55,761 bases of DNA, from NCBI GenBank assembly GCA_002493945.1, contig DLAL01000048.1:8291-64051 (forward strand). The letters run 5' to 3'. The position numbers and the translations under genes were made by a program. This document shows, piece by piece, positions 29,806 through 37,648 of the stretch. The stretch's first letter is position 1; the number at the start of each line of letters is the position of its first letter. Source of the stretch: Porphyromonadaceae bacterium UBA7048. Lineage in GTDB: Bacteria; Bacteroidota; Bacteroidia; Bacteroidales; Muribaculaceae. Below the pieces are notes generated by a model. The model searched no databases. It was not told the DNA's origin and worked only from the letters and a program-made list of their open reading frames with translations.

Positions 29806-31548
29806 ATGAATATAAATCCCGAAAATCTCCATAGTCCTGCCGACATCAAGGGCCTTGATAATGACGGCCTCGCACATCTGTGCGACGACCTCCGTGCCAT
29901 ACTCATCCGCAAGCTCAGCGCCCACGGCGGACACGTCGCTCCCAATCTCGGCGTGGTCGAGGCCACCGTAGCGCTCCACTACGTCTTTAATGCGCCTGAT
30001 GACAAGCTCGTCTTCGACGTGTCGCATCAGACCTATGTGCACAAGATGCTCACGGGCCGTATCGCGGCCTTCCTCGACCCCGCGCGATATGACGACGTGA
30101 CGGGCTACACCTGCCCGTCCGAAAGCGGGTACGACCTCTTCGAGGTAGGCCACACCTCGACCTCCATATCCCTTGCCACCGGTCTGGCCAAGGCCCGCGA
30201 CATCGAGGGCGGCAAGGAGAATGTCGTGACATTCATCGGCGACGCCTCTCTGGGCGGCGGCATGGCTCTCGAAGGCCTCGGCTACGCGCCTACGCTCGGC
30301 TCGAACTTCATCCTCGTAATCAACGACAATCAGATGTCCATCGCCGAGAACCACGGCGAACTCTTCACGCATCTGGCCGAACTGCGCGCCACCAACGGCA
30401 CCGCCGCCAACAACATCTTCAAGGCGCTCGGCTACGAATACATCTACGTCCGTGACGGCAACGACATCGCCTCGCTCGTCAAGGCCTTCCGTCAGGCCAA
30501 GGACGCCGACCACGCCGTGGCCGTGCACATCAACACCATGAAGGGCATGGGCCTGCCATGTGCCGAGGCCAATAAAGAAGCCTTCCACTACCACGGACCT
30601 TTCGACGCCACGGACGGCAACTCCCTCCGTGTCGACACCTCCGAGAGCTACGATGACATCTTCGCCCGTCAGATGCTCGCCCATATGGCCGCTGACCGCC
30701 GCACTGTCACCATGACCGCCGGTACGCCCGGATCCATTGGCTTCCCTCCGGCGGCACGTGCCGAGGCCGGAAGTCAGTTCATCGACACGGGCATCTGCGA
30801 GCAGCAGGCCGTCACCATGGCCGCAGGACTTGCCAAGGGCGGATGCCGTCCCGTCTTCGGAGTCGTCTCCACCTTCGTTCAGCGCGCCTACGACCAGATA
30901 TCGCATGACGTGGGCATAAACCGTCTGCCCGTCACCTTCGTGGAATTCTACGGAGGCGCCACCGGCGGCATGAACGACGTCACCCACCTCGGCTTCTTCG
31001 ATATCGCCATGATATCCAATATCCCGAACATAGTCTTCCTCGCGCCGGCCAATGCCGACGAGTACGTGGCCATGCTCGACTGGGCGGTGGGGCAGACCGA
31101 CCATCCTGTGGTCATCCGCACTCCCGGCGGCCGTGTCCGTCATGCCGACGGCGCCGTCAACACCGACTTCTTCCGCTACGACACCGTGGCCGAAGGCTCC
31201 GACGTGGCCATCATCGCCGAAGGCAACCTCCTCTACACCGCTCTCGAAGCCGCCGACATCCTCCGCAGCCGCGGCATCAGTCCGACGGTCATCAATCCGC
31301 GCATACTCTCGCAGGTCGATGCCGCCTGCCTCGACAGTCTGAAGGACTACCGCCGGGTCATCACCATGGAGGACGGCATCGTCGACGGCGGCTTCGGTCA
31401 GAAAGTGGCCGCCTATCTCGGCAACGCTCCAGTCCGCGTCACCACACTCGGCCTCCGCAAGGAATTCATCGACAAGTTCTCCGTCAAGGAACTCCTCGAC
31501 GCCAACGGCCTCACTGCCGAAAAGGTAGCCGAGGCGGCGATGGCGTGA
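29806..31548 (+). CDS. short DXS-family thiamine-diphosphate enzyme
   Basis: A 580-residue transketolase-fold protein most like 1-deoxy-D-xylulose-5-phosphate synthase (usually 620-640 residues). The DXS-specific early segment DKLVFDVSHQTYVHKMLTGR, the diphosphate motif GDAS (145-148) with NDN (173-175), and the catalytic glutamate in DTGICEQQAVTMAAGLA are present. The region after it differs: DXS has DRAG and a DG.TH motif, here VEFYGGATGG (379-388) and NDVTHLG (His394). The later YPRG is TPGG. In E. coli DXS these arginines bind the phosphate of glyceraldehyde 3-phosphate, so the acceptor may differ. It is likely a paralogue; a canonical dxs is expected elsewhere. Confidence 0.8.
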   Translation: MNINPENLHSPADIKGLDNDGLAHLCDDLRAILIRKLSAHGGHVAPNLGVVEATVALHYVFNAPDDKLVFDVSHQTYVHKMLTGRIAAFLDPARYDDVTGYTCPSESGYDLFEVGHTSTSISLATGLAKARDIEGGKENVVTFIGDASLGGGMALEGLGYAPTLGSNFILVINDNQMSIAENHGELFTHLAELRATNGTAANNIFKALGYEYIYVRDGNDIASLVKAFRQAKDADHAVAVHINTMKGMGLPCAEANKEAFHYHGPFDATDGNSLRVDTSESYDDIFARQMLAHMAADRRTVTMTAGTPGSIGFPPAARAEAGSQFIDTGICEQQAVTMAAGLAKGGCRPVFGVVSTFVQRAYDQISHDVGINRLPVTFVEFYGGATGGMNDVTHLGFFDIAMISNIPNIVFLAPANADEYVAMLDWAVGQTDHPVVIRTPGGRVRHADGAVNTDFFRYDTVAEGSDVAIIAEGNLLYTALEAADILRSRGISPTVINPRILSQVDAACLDSLKDYRRVITMEDGIVDGGFGQKVAAYLGNAPVRVTTLGLRKEFIDKFSVKELLDANGLTAEKVAEAAMA

Positions 31549-31573
31549 AGACGTTCTTAATCGTATTGTCACA

Positions 31574-32383
31574 ATGGCAAAAATAATAGTACAGAATACG
31601 AATATTACGATTATAAATCACCGCGGAGATGATTATATTTCGTTAACGGATTTGGCCCGGCACAAAAGCGACGAGCCAAATGCCGTTATTGCGAATTGGA
31701 TGCGCAACCGGAATACCATAGAGTATTTAGGTATTTGGGAACAACTTTATAATGCTGATTTTAACCCCACCGAATTCGAGGGGTTTAGATTACAGGCCGG
31801 ACTAAATGCCTTTACTCTTTCTCCGAAGAAATGGATTGAGGCGACTGATGCAATCGGAATTGTTTCAAAAGCAGGAAGATATGGAGGGACCTTCGCTCAT
31901 AAGGATATCGCTTTAAAGTTTGCAAGTTGGATTTCAGTCGAATTTGAGCTATACATCGTAAAGGAATTTCAGCGGCTCAAAACGGAAGAACAGCGTTTAT
32001 TAGGCTGGTCGGCTAAGCGTGAGTTGTCGAAAATTAATTATCGCATACATACTGATGCTATAAAGCAGAATCTGATTCCGACCGAAGTAACACCGGCTCA
32101 GGCAAGTATGATTTATGCCAACGAAGCAGACGTGCTTAATGTGGCGATGTTCGGCGTGACAGCAATGCAATGGCGTGAAACTCACCCTGGTCTGAAAGGT
32201 AATATTCGTGATTATGCCTCGATAAACGAACTGATATGTCTGTCTAATATGGAAAATCTCAATGCGGTTTTCATTGAGCAGGGTATGCCGCAGAAAGAAC
32301 GGCTTATAAGGTTGAATCAGATAGCCATTCATCAGATGAGCGTCTTGGAAAGCGGTGACAACGGCAGAAAGTTACTGAAATAA
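31574..32383 (+). CDS. KilA-N domain protein
   Basis: A 269-residue protein with an N-terminal KilA-N DNA-binding domain (YISLTDLARHKSDEPNAVIANWMRNR through GTFAHKDIALKFASWISVEF). KilA-N domains occur in phage and mobile-element regulators. The DNA is visibly AT-richer than the flanking genes, with codons such as AAA, ATT and TTA, and suggests horizontal acquisition. The C-terminal part (IRDYASINELICLSNMENLN) is the usual companion of this Bacteroidetes family. No integrase, att site or other phage gene is nearby. It is followed by a perfect 12-bp hairpin terminator. Confidence 0.85.
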   Translation: MAKIIVQNTNITIINHRGDDYISLTDLARHKSDEPNAVIANWMRNRNTIEYLGIWEQLYNADFNPTEFEGFRLQAGLNAFTLSPKKWIEATDAIGIVSKAGRYGGTFAHKDIALKFASWISVEFELYIVKEFQRLKTEEQRLLGWSAKRELSKINYRIHTDAIKQNLIPTEVTPAQASMIYANEADVLNVAMFGVTAMQWRETHPGLKGNIRDYASINELICLSNMENLNAVFIEQGMPQKERLIRLNQIAIHQMSVLESGDNGRKLLK

Positions 32384-32425
32384 AGCAACCTCAGAGAATA
32401 CAATTATAAATATATTAAGTTGAGT

Positions 32426-32458
32426 AATCGTGAAGGCCGACCGTCAGCCTTCACGATT
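32426..32458. terminator. bidirectional terminator after the KilA-N gene
   Basis: AATCGTGAAGGC and its perfect complement GCCTTCACGATT around a nine-base loop. It also faces the 3' end of the minus-strand remnant. Confidence 0.85.
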
Positions 32459-32463
32459 TACTC

Positions 32464-32694
32464 TTAATTCGCCTCTATATTATATTTGTTGCCGTTGGGC
32501 AGAGTCGCCTGGATTTTTATCGAGGCGCCTTCCATCTTCAGCGGCGCGTTCTGAAACGCATTCCTTGCCGCTTCATCGATTCCTCCGTGTATGACGGTTA
32601 TGTCGCCGGCTTCGCCGCTCATCAGTATCATCAGAGTCTCGTAGATGCCGTCGGTGCTTTCGGGAGAATTATCGTTTTCATACAGAATGATATT
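32464..32694 (-). pseudogene. start-less open frame, probable gene remnant
   Basis: The minus strand is open for 76 codons up to a stop at 32464-32466. It is bounded upstream by an in-frame TGA (complement of 32695-32697) with no ATG, GTG or TTG start near that end. The translation includes NDNSPESTDGIYETLMILM and ends LPNGNKYNIEAN. The codon choice is GC-rich like host genes. An internal ATG at 32631 would give 55 residues. This looks like the 3' end of a gene whose front was lost, perhaps when the KilA-N gene arrived. No family is recognised. Confidence 0.4.
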
Positions 32695-32738
32695 TCAGGA
32701 TATAACGCAGTCCGCTCGGGTTTTTGTTGTGAGAAAAA

Positions 32739-32770
32739 TTTGGAGGATATTCGGTTAATTTATATCTTTG
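32739..32770 (+). promoter_or_regulatory. promoter of the SPFH-Arc pair
   Basis: TTTG (32739-32742), a 20-base spacer and TATCTTTG (32763-32770), a full consensus match. The leader is about 20 bases. Confidence 0.8.
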
Positions 32771-32796
32771 CATCGAACTGATATCAAAATAATATT

Positions 32797-33777
32797 ATGA
32801 ACTCAACTGATTGCAAAGAATTCCCTTATGCCGGTAAGGTCATGGATGGCTTCGTGATGCTCGCCGTCACCTTTCTGTTGATTCCGGCCGTCGTTTTCCT
32901 CCTCTTCGCCGTGCTGCCCGACTATCTGCTCTGGCTGGCCATCACCGCCGCATCGGTCGGTCTTGTCGCCGTCATGGTGATGCTCAACGGCTTCTTCGTG
33001 CAGCAGCCCAACCAGTCGCGCGTGATGATATTCTTCGGCAAGTACCGCGGCACTTTCCGCGGCACGGGCTATTTCTGGGTCAACCCCTTCATGTCGCGCA
33101 AGAAAATATCGCTGCGCATCCGCAACATGGACATTCCGCCCATCAAGGTCAACGACAAGGTGGGCAATCCCGTCATGATAGGCATGGTACTCGTGTGGAG
33201 AGTGCGCGACACCTACCGCGCCGTGTTCGACGTGGATTCGGCTGACACGGGCCGCTTCAGCGTTTCGCCCGAAGGAAAGATTAACGGCGACTCAGCCGCT
33301 TCGGCCCACGCCACGTCGCAGGCTCTTGACGCCTTCGTGAGCATACAGAGCGACGCCGCGCTCCGCGAGGTCACCGGCCGCTACGCCTACGACGAGGAGG
33401 GCGGCAATCACGACGACATCACTCTCCGCAGTTCGGGTCATGAAATCAACGAGCAGCTCGAGGCCAAGCTCAACGAGCGCCTCGCCATGGCAGGCATCGA
33501 GGTGGTCGAGGCCCGTCTGAACTATCTCGCATACGCTCCCGAAATAGCCGCAGTCATGCTTCGCCGCCAGCAGGCATCTGCCATCATCTCCGCACGCGAG
33601 AAGATAGTCGAAGGCGCCGTGTCGATGGTGAAGATGGCACTGACGCAGCTCAAGGACGAAGGCGTGGTCGAGCTTGACGAAGAGCGCAAGGCGACCATGG
33701 TCAGCAATCTGCTGGTGGTGCTCTGCGCCGACGAGCCGGCGCAGCCCGTGGTGAATACAGGCACGCTGTATCAGTAA
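32797..33777 (+). CDS. SPFH/Band 7 membrane protein
   Basis: A 326-residue protein with two N-terminal membrane helices (about residues 18-40 and 43-64). An SPFH domain follows, starting VQQPNQSRVMIFFGKYRGTF, and then a charged helical part (LRRQQASAIISAREKIVEGA). SPFH proteins (stomatin, prohibitin, HflK) oligomerise on membranes and organise lipids or proteases; the exact role here is unknown. The gene has its own strong promoter. A ribbon-helix-helix protein gene follows after four bases, so the two are almost certainly made together. Confidence 0.88.
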   Translation: MNSTDCKEFPYAGKVMDGFVMLAVTFLLIPAVVFLLFAVLPDYLLWLAITAASVGLVAVMVMLNGFFVQQPNQSRVMIFFGKYRGTFRGTGYFWVNPFMSRKKISLRIRNMDIPPIKVNDKVGNPVMIGMVLVWRVRDTYRAVFDVDSADTGRFSVSPEGKINGDSAASAHATSQALDAFVSIQSDAALREVTGRYAYDEEGGNHDDITLRSSGHEINEQLEAKLNERLAMAGIEVVEARLNYLAYAPEIAAVMLRRQQASAIISAREKIVEGAVSMVKMALTQLKDEGVVELDEERKATMVSNLLVVLCADEPAQPVVNTGTLYQ

Positions 33778-33781
33778 GGCT

Positions 33782-33991
33782 ATGGCGAAACAGGCAAGCA
33801 AAGGATTCCTGCTCAGGCTCGACCCGGCGACGATGGAACTCGTCGAGAAGTGGGCCGCGCAGGAATTCCGCTCCGTCAACGGACAGATTCAGTGGATTAT
33901 CGCCGAATCACTCCGCCGTCACGGCCGCATGCCGTCGGCGCAGCCGCAGTCCACGCCTCCGCCCGAAGTCTCTGACGACGAATCTCTTTGA
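33782..33991 (+). CDS. Arc-type ribbon-helix-helix protein
   Basis: A 69-residue protein. Residues 5-48 (GFLLRLDPATMELVEKWAAQ, then FRSVNGQIQWIIAESLRRHG) fit the Arc/MetJ ribbon-helix-helix fold that binds DNA as a dimer. The C-terminal tail is Pro/Ser-rich and acidic. It lies four bases after the SPFH gene. It could be a small repressor of that operon, or use the fold for protein contact. Its stop codon overlaps the -33 element of the next gene. Confidence 0.75.
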   Translation: MAKQASKGFLLRLDPATMELVEKWAAQEFRSVNGQIQWIIAESLRRHGRMPSAQPQSTPPPEVSDDESL

Positions 33992-34017
33992 TATTTAATA
34001 AATTTGTTGTAACTTTG
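33987..34017 (+). promoter_or_regulatory. promoter of the GH30 gene
   Basis: TTTG (33987-33990), a 19-base spacer and TAACTTTG (34010-34017). The TTTG overlaps the last codons of the Arc-type gene. Confidence 0.8.
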
Positions 34018-34024
34018 CCGCATC

Positions 34025-34042
34025 CGTACCACAAGAGGTACG
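34025..34042 (+). promoter_or_regulatory. hairpin at the 5' end of the GH30 transcript
   Basis: CGTACC, loop ACAAGA, GGTACG, beginning one or two bases after the predicted start of transcription. It may protect the 5' end of the messenger. Confidence 0.45.
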
Positions 34043-34076
34043 CATCCTATGACACCATAAAAAACTACAGTAACCT

Positions 34077-36602
34077 ATGAAAATCAACTTACACCACTGC
34101 GCGGCGACCCTCTGCGCAGCCCTGTGCCTCCCGGCCACAGCGGCCCTGATGCCCGAAAGCGGCGCGTCATACTACCTGATGCACTCAAGCGGCAACCACG
34201 TGGCCGACAACGGCGAGGGCAAAGCCGTCCTCGAAGGTCCGGATGCCCCGGCTCCCGTCATGCTCACGTTCACCCTCGGCGACGACAACCGCTACACCAT
34301 CTCGACTCCCGACGGCACCTACCTCTCCCGTTCGGGCAACTGGAATGTGGCTTTCGTGGCCGATGCCTCGGCAAGCAATGCTAAATTCACCATCGAGGAT
34401 GCCGGCAACTTCATCAAGATAAAGTGTGCCGGCAACTCCAAGTTCCTCGGCACTGACAGCGCCACGCCCGGTTCGTCGGTATTCTCCGACAAGGACGGCA
34501 ACAGCGACTACCATCTGTGGTATCTGTCATCCGACCCCGCCGAGCAGCCCGAACTCGAGAGCTACCGCTACATCATCAATCCGGAAGCGCGCCGTCAGAC
34601 TTTCGAGGGCTGGGGCGTGTCGCTCTGCTGGTGGGCCAATATGTGCGGCAAGTGGAGCGACGAGAAGATTGACGAGATCATCGACCTGCTCGTAAGTCCC
34701 GACAAACTCAATTTCCGCATCTTCCGCTACAACATCGGCGGCGGCGACGACCCCGACCATGCCAACTGCGACGAGCACCACATGGGCAAAGGCAAAGGAC
34801 TCCGCGCCGAGATGGAAGGCTTCAAGGACTCCAGCGACGGCGAGTACATCTGGACCCGCGATGCCGCCCAGCGCAAAATCATGCTCAAAATCAAGGAGAA
34901 ACGTCCGGATGCCATATTCGAGGCGTTCAGCAATTCTGCTCCGTGGTACATGACGTACAGCGGCTGCTGCGCCGGGGCGGACAATTCGTCGCAGGACAAC
35001 CTCAAGCCCGAGTACTATGAGGAGTTCGCACACTACCTCGTCGACGTCTGCAAGCACTACAAGGACGAGTACGGCATCGAGTTCAGGACACTCGACCCCT
35101 TCAACGAGCCCATGACCAGCTACTGGGGCCGCAACGGCGGTCAGGAAGGCTGCCACTTTGATGTCAAGTCGCAGATTGAGTTCATCAAGGTACTCGCCCC
35201 CGTGCTGAAGGAATCGGGACTCTCGACTGTCATCTCCGCTGCCGACGAGACCAGCGTGGAGCAGGCCGTCAAGGACTTCATCGCCTATCGCGACGCCGGC
35301 ATCCTCGACATGATAGGGCAGTACAACACCCACACCTACACCGTCAACCGCAAGTCGCAGAGCCGTCTGGCCAACCTGTGCCGCGAGTACGGCATGCCTC
35401 TGTGGATGAGCGAAGTCGGGCTCGGAGGCTCGGGCATCGATGGCAACCTCAAGCTCGCGCAGAAGGTCATCGACGACATCCGCTTCATCATGCCGTCGGC
35501 ATGGATTGACTGGCAGTACATCGAGGAGAACAACGACCAGTGGTGCCTCGTCCGCGCCGTGGATTCGTTCGAGGCTCAGAATCCTCAGATAGTCAAGAAT
35601 TTCTATCTCCGCAGCCAGTTCAGCCGCTTCATCAAGGAGGGATATACCTTCCTGACCACTCTCAGCAACCGCACGCTGGCAGCCCTCAGCCCCGATGGCA
35701 CGGAACTCGTGCTGGTGGCCATCAACAGCAGCGAGTGGACATACACGCATGAGGCCGACCTGACGATGTTCGGTTCGGCAGCGGCTCCCGTCACTGCCGC
35801 CGTCACATCTCCCGACCATGACATGGCCGACTACTCCGACTATACCTTCGCCGACGGCCGGCTGACCTTCAACCTGCCTCCCAAGAGCGTGGCCACTATG
35901 GTCATACCCGTGTCGGTCAGCGCCCCCGCGGGCGACCTCATCTCCGCCGGCCGCCGCTACTTCATCTGTCCGCGCAACACCGAGGAAGTGGTCCTCAGCG
36001 CTGCCGACGGCAAAGTGAAGGTCGACAAGCTCAACTTCAGCGACTCGCAGATATGGACTCTCGGCGCGGCCGCCGACGGCGCATACACCTTCACCAATGC
36101 CGCAGGCGTCAGGATTGCGGCCAATGGCGATGAATACGCCCTTGTGGCTACCGACGGCGACGCTACGGCTTTCTCCGTCACTCCTCTTGACGCTCCGTAC
36201 TACAAGATCAGCACCGTCGATGCCGCCAAGGCCTTCGACCTCGAGGGCGAGAACTATGATGCCGGCACCGGAGTCGGCCTGTGGGTATACGACGGCGACG
36301 CACCCGTGCACCGCCAGTGGCTCTTCGCTCCCGTTCCCGAGGGCTTCGAGAGCGGCATAGACGCCGTCGGGGGCGCAGCTTGCGGGCAGCCTTCGACGCT
36401 GGCCGTATCGGTTCCCGACTGCGGCGTGCTCGTGGTCCGCAGTCTCATCGACGGTCCGCAGACCGTGTCGGTCTGCAACGCCGCCGGCGCATGCCTCTAT
36501 CGCTCCGCTCTCCACGAGGGTGAAATCAGCCTTCCGCTCGCTCCGGGCTATTACGTGGTCGGCTCGGACAAGGGGGCTGCCAAGGCAGTTGTCGTCAGAT
36601 AA
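34077..36602 (+). CDS. secreted GH30 glycosidase, probable endo-beta-1,6-galactanase, with type IX tail
   Basis: An 841-residue secreted enzyme. A signal peptide (to about residue 22) is followed by a ricin-like domain (about 30-155), the GH30 barrel (about 160-520) with its beta-sandwich, a second ricin-like region (about 620-755) and a C-terminal tail ending APGYYVVGSDKGAAKAVVVR. The tail resembles a type IX secretion sorting domain. Catalytic residues are Glu344 (DPFNEP, acid/base) and Glu446 (WMSEVG, nucleophile). FNEPMTSYWG and QEGCHFD resemble fungal endo-1,6-galactanases (GH30_5), so the likely substrate is beta-1,6-galactan, as in arabinogalactan side chains. Substrate is inferred. 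Confidence 0.85.
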   Translation: MKINLHHCAATLCAALCLPATAALMPESGASYYLMHSSGNHVADNGEGKAVLEGPDAPAPVMLTFTLGDDNRYTISTPDGTYLSRSGNWNVAFVADASASNAKFTIEDAGNFIKIKCAGNSKFLGTDSATPGSSVFSDKDGNSDYHLWYLSSDPAEQPELESYRYIINPEARRQTFEGWGVSLCWWANMCGKWSDEKIDEIIDLLVSPDKLNFRIFRYNIGGGDDPDHANCDEHHMGKGKGLRAEMEGFKDSSDGEYIWTRDAAQRKIMLKIKEKRPDAIFEAFSNSAPWYMTYSGCCAGADNSSQDNLKPEYYEEFAHYLVDVCKHYKDEYGIEFRTLDPFNEPMTSYWGRNGGQEGCHFDVKSQIEFIKVLAPVLKESGLSTVISAADETSVEQAVKDFIAYRDAGILDMIGQYNTHTYTVNRKSQSRLANLCREYGMPLWMSEVGLGGSGIDGNLKLAQKVIDDIRFIMPSAWIDWQYIEENNDQWCLVRAVDSFEAQNPQIVKNFYLRSQFSRFIKEGYTFLTTLSNRTLAALSPDGTELVLVAINSSEWTYTHEADLTMFGSAAAPVTAAVTSPDHDMADYSDYTFADGRLTFNLPPKSVATMVIPVSVSAPAGDLISAGRRYFICPRNTEEVVLSAADGKVKVDKLNFSDSQIWTLGAAADGAYTFTNAAGVRIAANGDEYALVATDGDATAFSVTPLDAPYYKISTVDAAKAFDLEGENYDAGTGVGLWVYDGDAPVHRQWLFAPVPEGFESGIDAVGGAACGQPSTLAVSVPDCGVLVVRSLIDGPQTVSVCNAAGACLYRSALHEGEISLPLAPGYYVVGSDKGAAKAVVVR

Positions 36603-36616
36603 CAAACTTTAACATA

Positions 36617-36654
36617 AAAAACGGGCGCGGAAATGTAACCTTTCGCGCCCGTTT
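36617..36654 (+). terminator. terminator after the GH30 gene
   Basis: AAAACGGGCGCGGAAA pairs with TTTCGCGCCCGTTTT with one bulged G, followed by GTGTC. It lies 15 bases after the stop codon. Confidence 0.85.
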
Positions 36655-36691
36655 TGTGTCTTATGATTGTATACCGTAAAACTTATTCAAT

Positions 36692-37501
36692 ATGAAATTC
36701 AGCAAATCATTCGCGGCCGTTGCAGCTGCCGGCATCATGACCCTCTGTGGCGCCGTGTCGCTCAGTGCACGGACGGACGAAGATACCGTCACACGCTCGG
36801 TCGCAGTGTCGGCGTTCGACCGCATAGATGCCGAAGGCGTCAACGTCGTGGTCACTATCGGTCCTGCCACCGGGACGATGACAGTCACCGGACGTGCCGA
36901 TGCCGTCGATGCCCTCGTCTCAGACGTCCGGAAAGGCGAGCTTTCTCTCCGGAACAGCCTCCTGGATAAAATCTCCAACAAAGGCGGACGCCGGAACGGA
37001 AGCAGGACCCTTCCTACCGTCACGGTCACTGTGCCTTCGCTGACATCCGTCGAAGGCTCCATTGCCTCTAAGATAACCGTCGACAAAGCCATCTCGGCAT
37101 CGAAGTTCGAAGCCGAGGCAGAGACTGCCGCAAGCATCTCCATCCCCGGACTCTCCGTGCCCGGAAAAGTCGGGCTCAAGTCGGAGACCTCCGGTTCCAT
37201 CGTCATCGAGTCGGTCGATGCAGCCACATTCGAGGCCGAGGTTGAGACTGCCGGCTCCGTGCACATAGCCCGTCTCGAGAGCCAGTCAGCCAAGATAGAA
37301 GCCGATACGGCAGGCAAATTCAAGGCAGACGCCGGCAAACTCGCATCTGCGAATCTTAAAGCCGATACCGCCGGCAATATCTCCATGAAGGGCGTCAAGG
37401 CCCAGACCGGTTCGGCCAAAGCCGATACCGGAGGCAAAATCAACGCGTCCATCATCCAGGGCTCCAAGTCCACCGACACCGGAGGCCACGTCAGCATCTG
37501 A
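36692..37501 (+). CDS. secreted head-GIN-domain protein (DUF2807)
   Basis: A 269-residue exported protein. A signal peptide (MKFSKSFAAVAAAGIMTLCG, cleaved near SLSA) is followed by the GIN domain (FDRIDAEGVNVVVTIGPATG), known as a right-handed beta-helix of unknown function. The C-terminal third consists of short repeats (KADTAGN, KADTGGK, STDTGGH) fitting successive helix turns. Such proteins are common in Bacteroidetes, often periplasmic. No convincing promoter is visible between the upstream terminator and the ATG, so expression may depend on read-through. A strong terminator follows. Confidence 0.8.
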   Translation: MKFSKSFAAVAAAGIMTLCGAVSLSARTDEDTVTRSVAVSAFDRIDAEGVNVVVTIGPATGTMTVTGRADAVDALVSDVRKGELSLRNSLLDKISNKGGRRNGSRTLPTVTVTVPSLTSVEGSIASKITVDKAISASKFEAEAETAASISIPGLSVPGKVGLKSETSGSIVIESVDAATFEAEVETAGSVHIARLESQSAKIEADTAGKFKADAGKLASANLKADTAGNISMKGVKAQTGSAKADTGGKINASIIQGSKSTDTGGHVSI

Positions 37502-37521
37502 CCCTCTGCTAATACAATACT

Positions 37522-37560
37522 GCGGCGGAACGCGACATCCTCGCGTCCCGCCGCTTTTTT
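37522..37560 (+). terminator. terminator after the GIN-domain gene
   Basis: GCGGCGGAACGCG pairs with CGCGTCCCGCCGC (12 of 13 bases) around ACATCCT, followed directly by a run of eight T. A classic intrinsic terminator. Confidence 0.92.
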
Positions 37561-37617
37561 TCGACCGGATAATCTTTTTTTATGATGCCTGATTATTAAA
37601 ATTTTGATGAATTTTAT

Positions 37618-37625
37618 TAAATTTG
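37618..37625 (+). promoter_or_regulatory. -7 box for the GlmU-like gene
   Basis: TAAATTTG matches the -7 element and gives a leader of about 17 bases to the ATG at 37649. A TTTG lies only 11 bases upstream; the proper -33 position is weak. Confidence 0.5.
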
Positions 37626-37648
37626 CGCCTATCAAACAATACTTACAT

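Noticed and set aside
31574..32383. A prophage or integrated element around the KilA-N gene
   Set aside because: Only one AT-rich gene is present. Flanking genes are normal chromosomal ones and there is no integrase, att repeat or structural gene.
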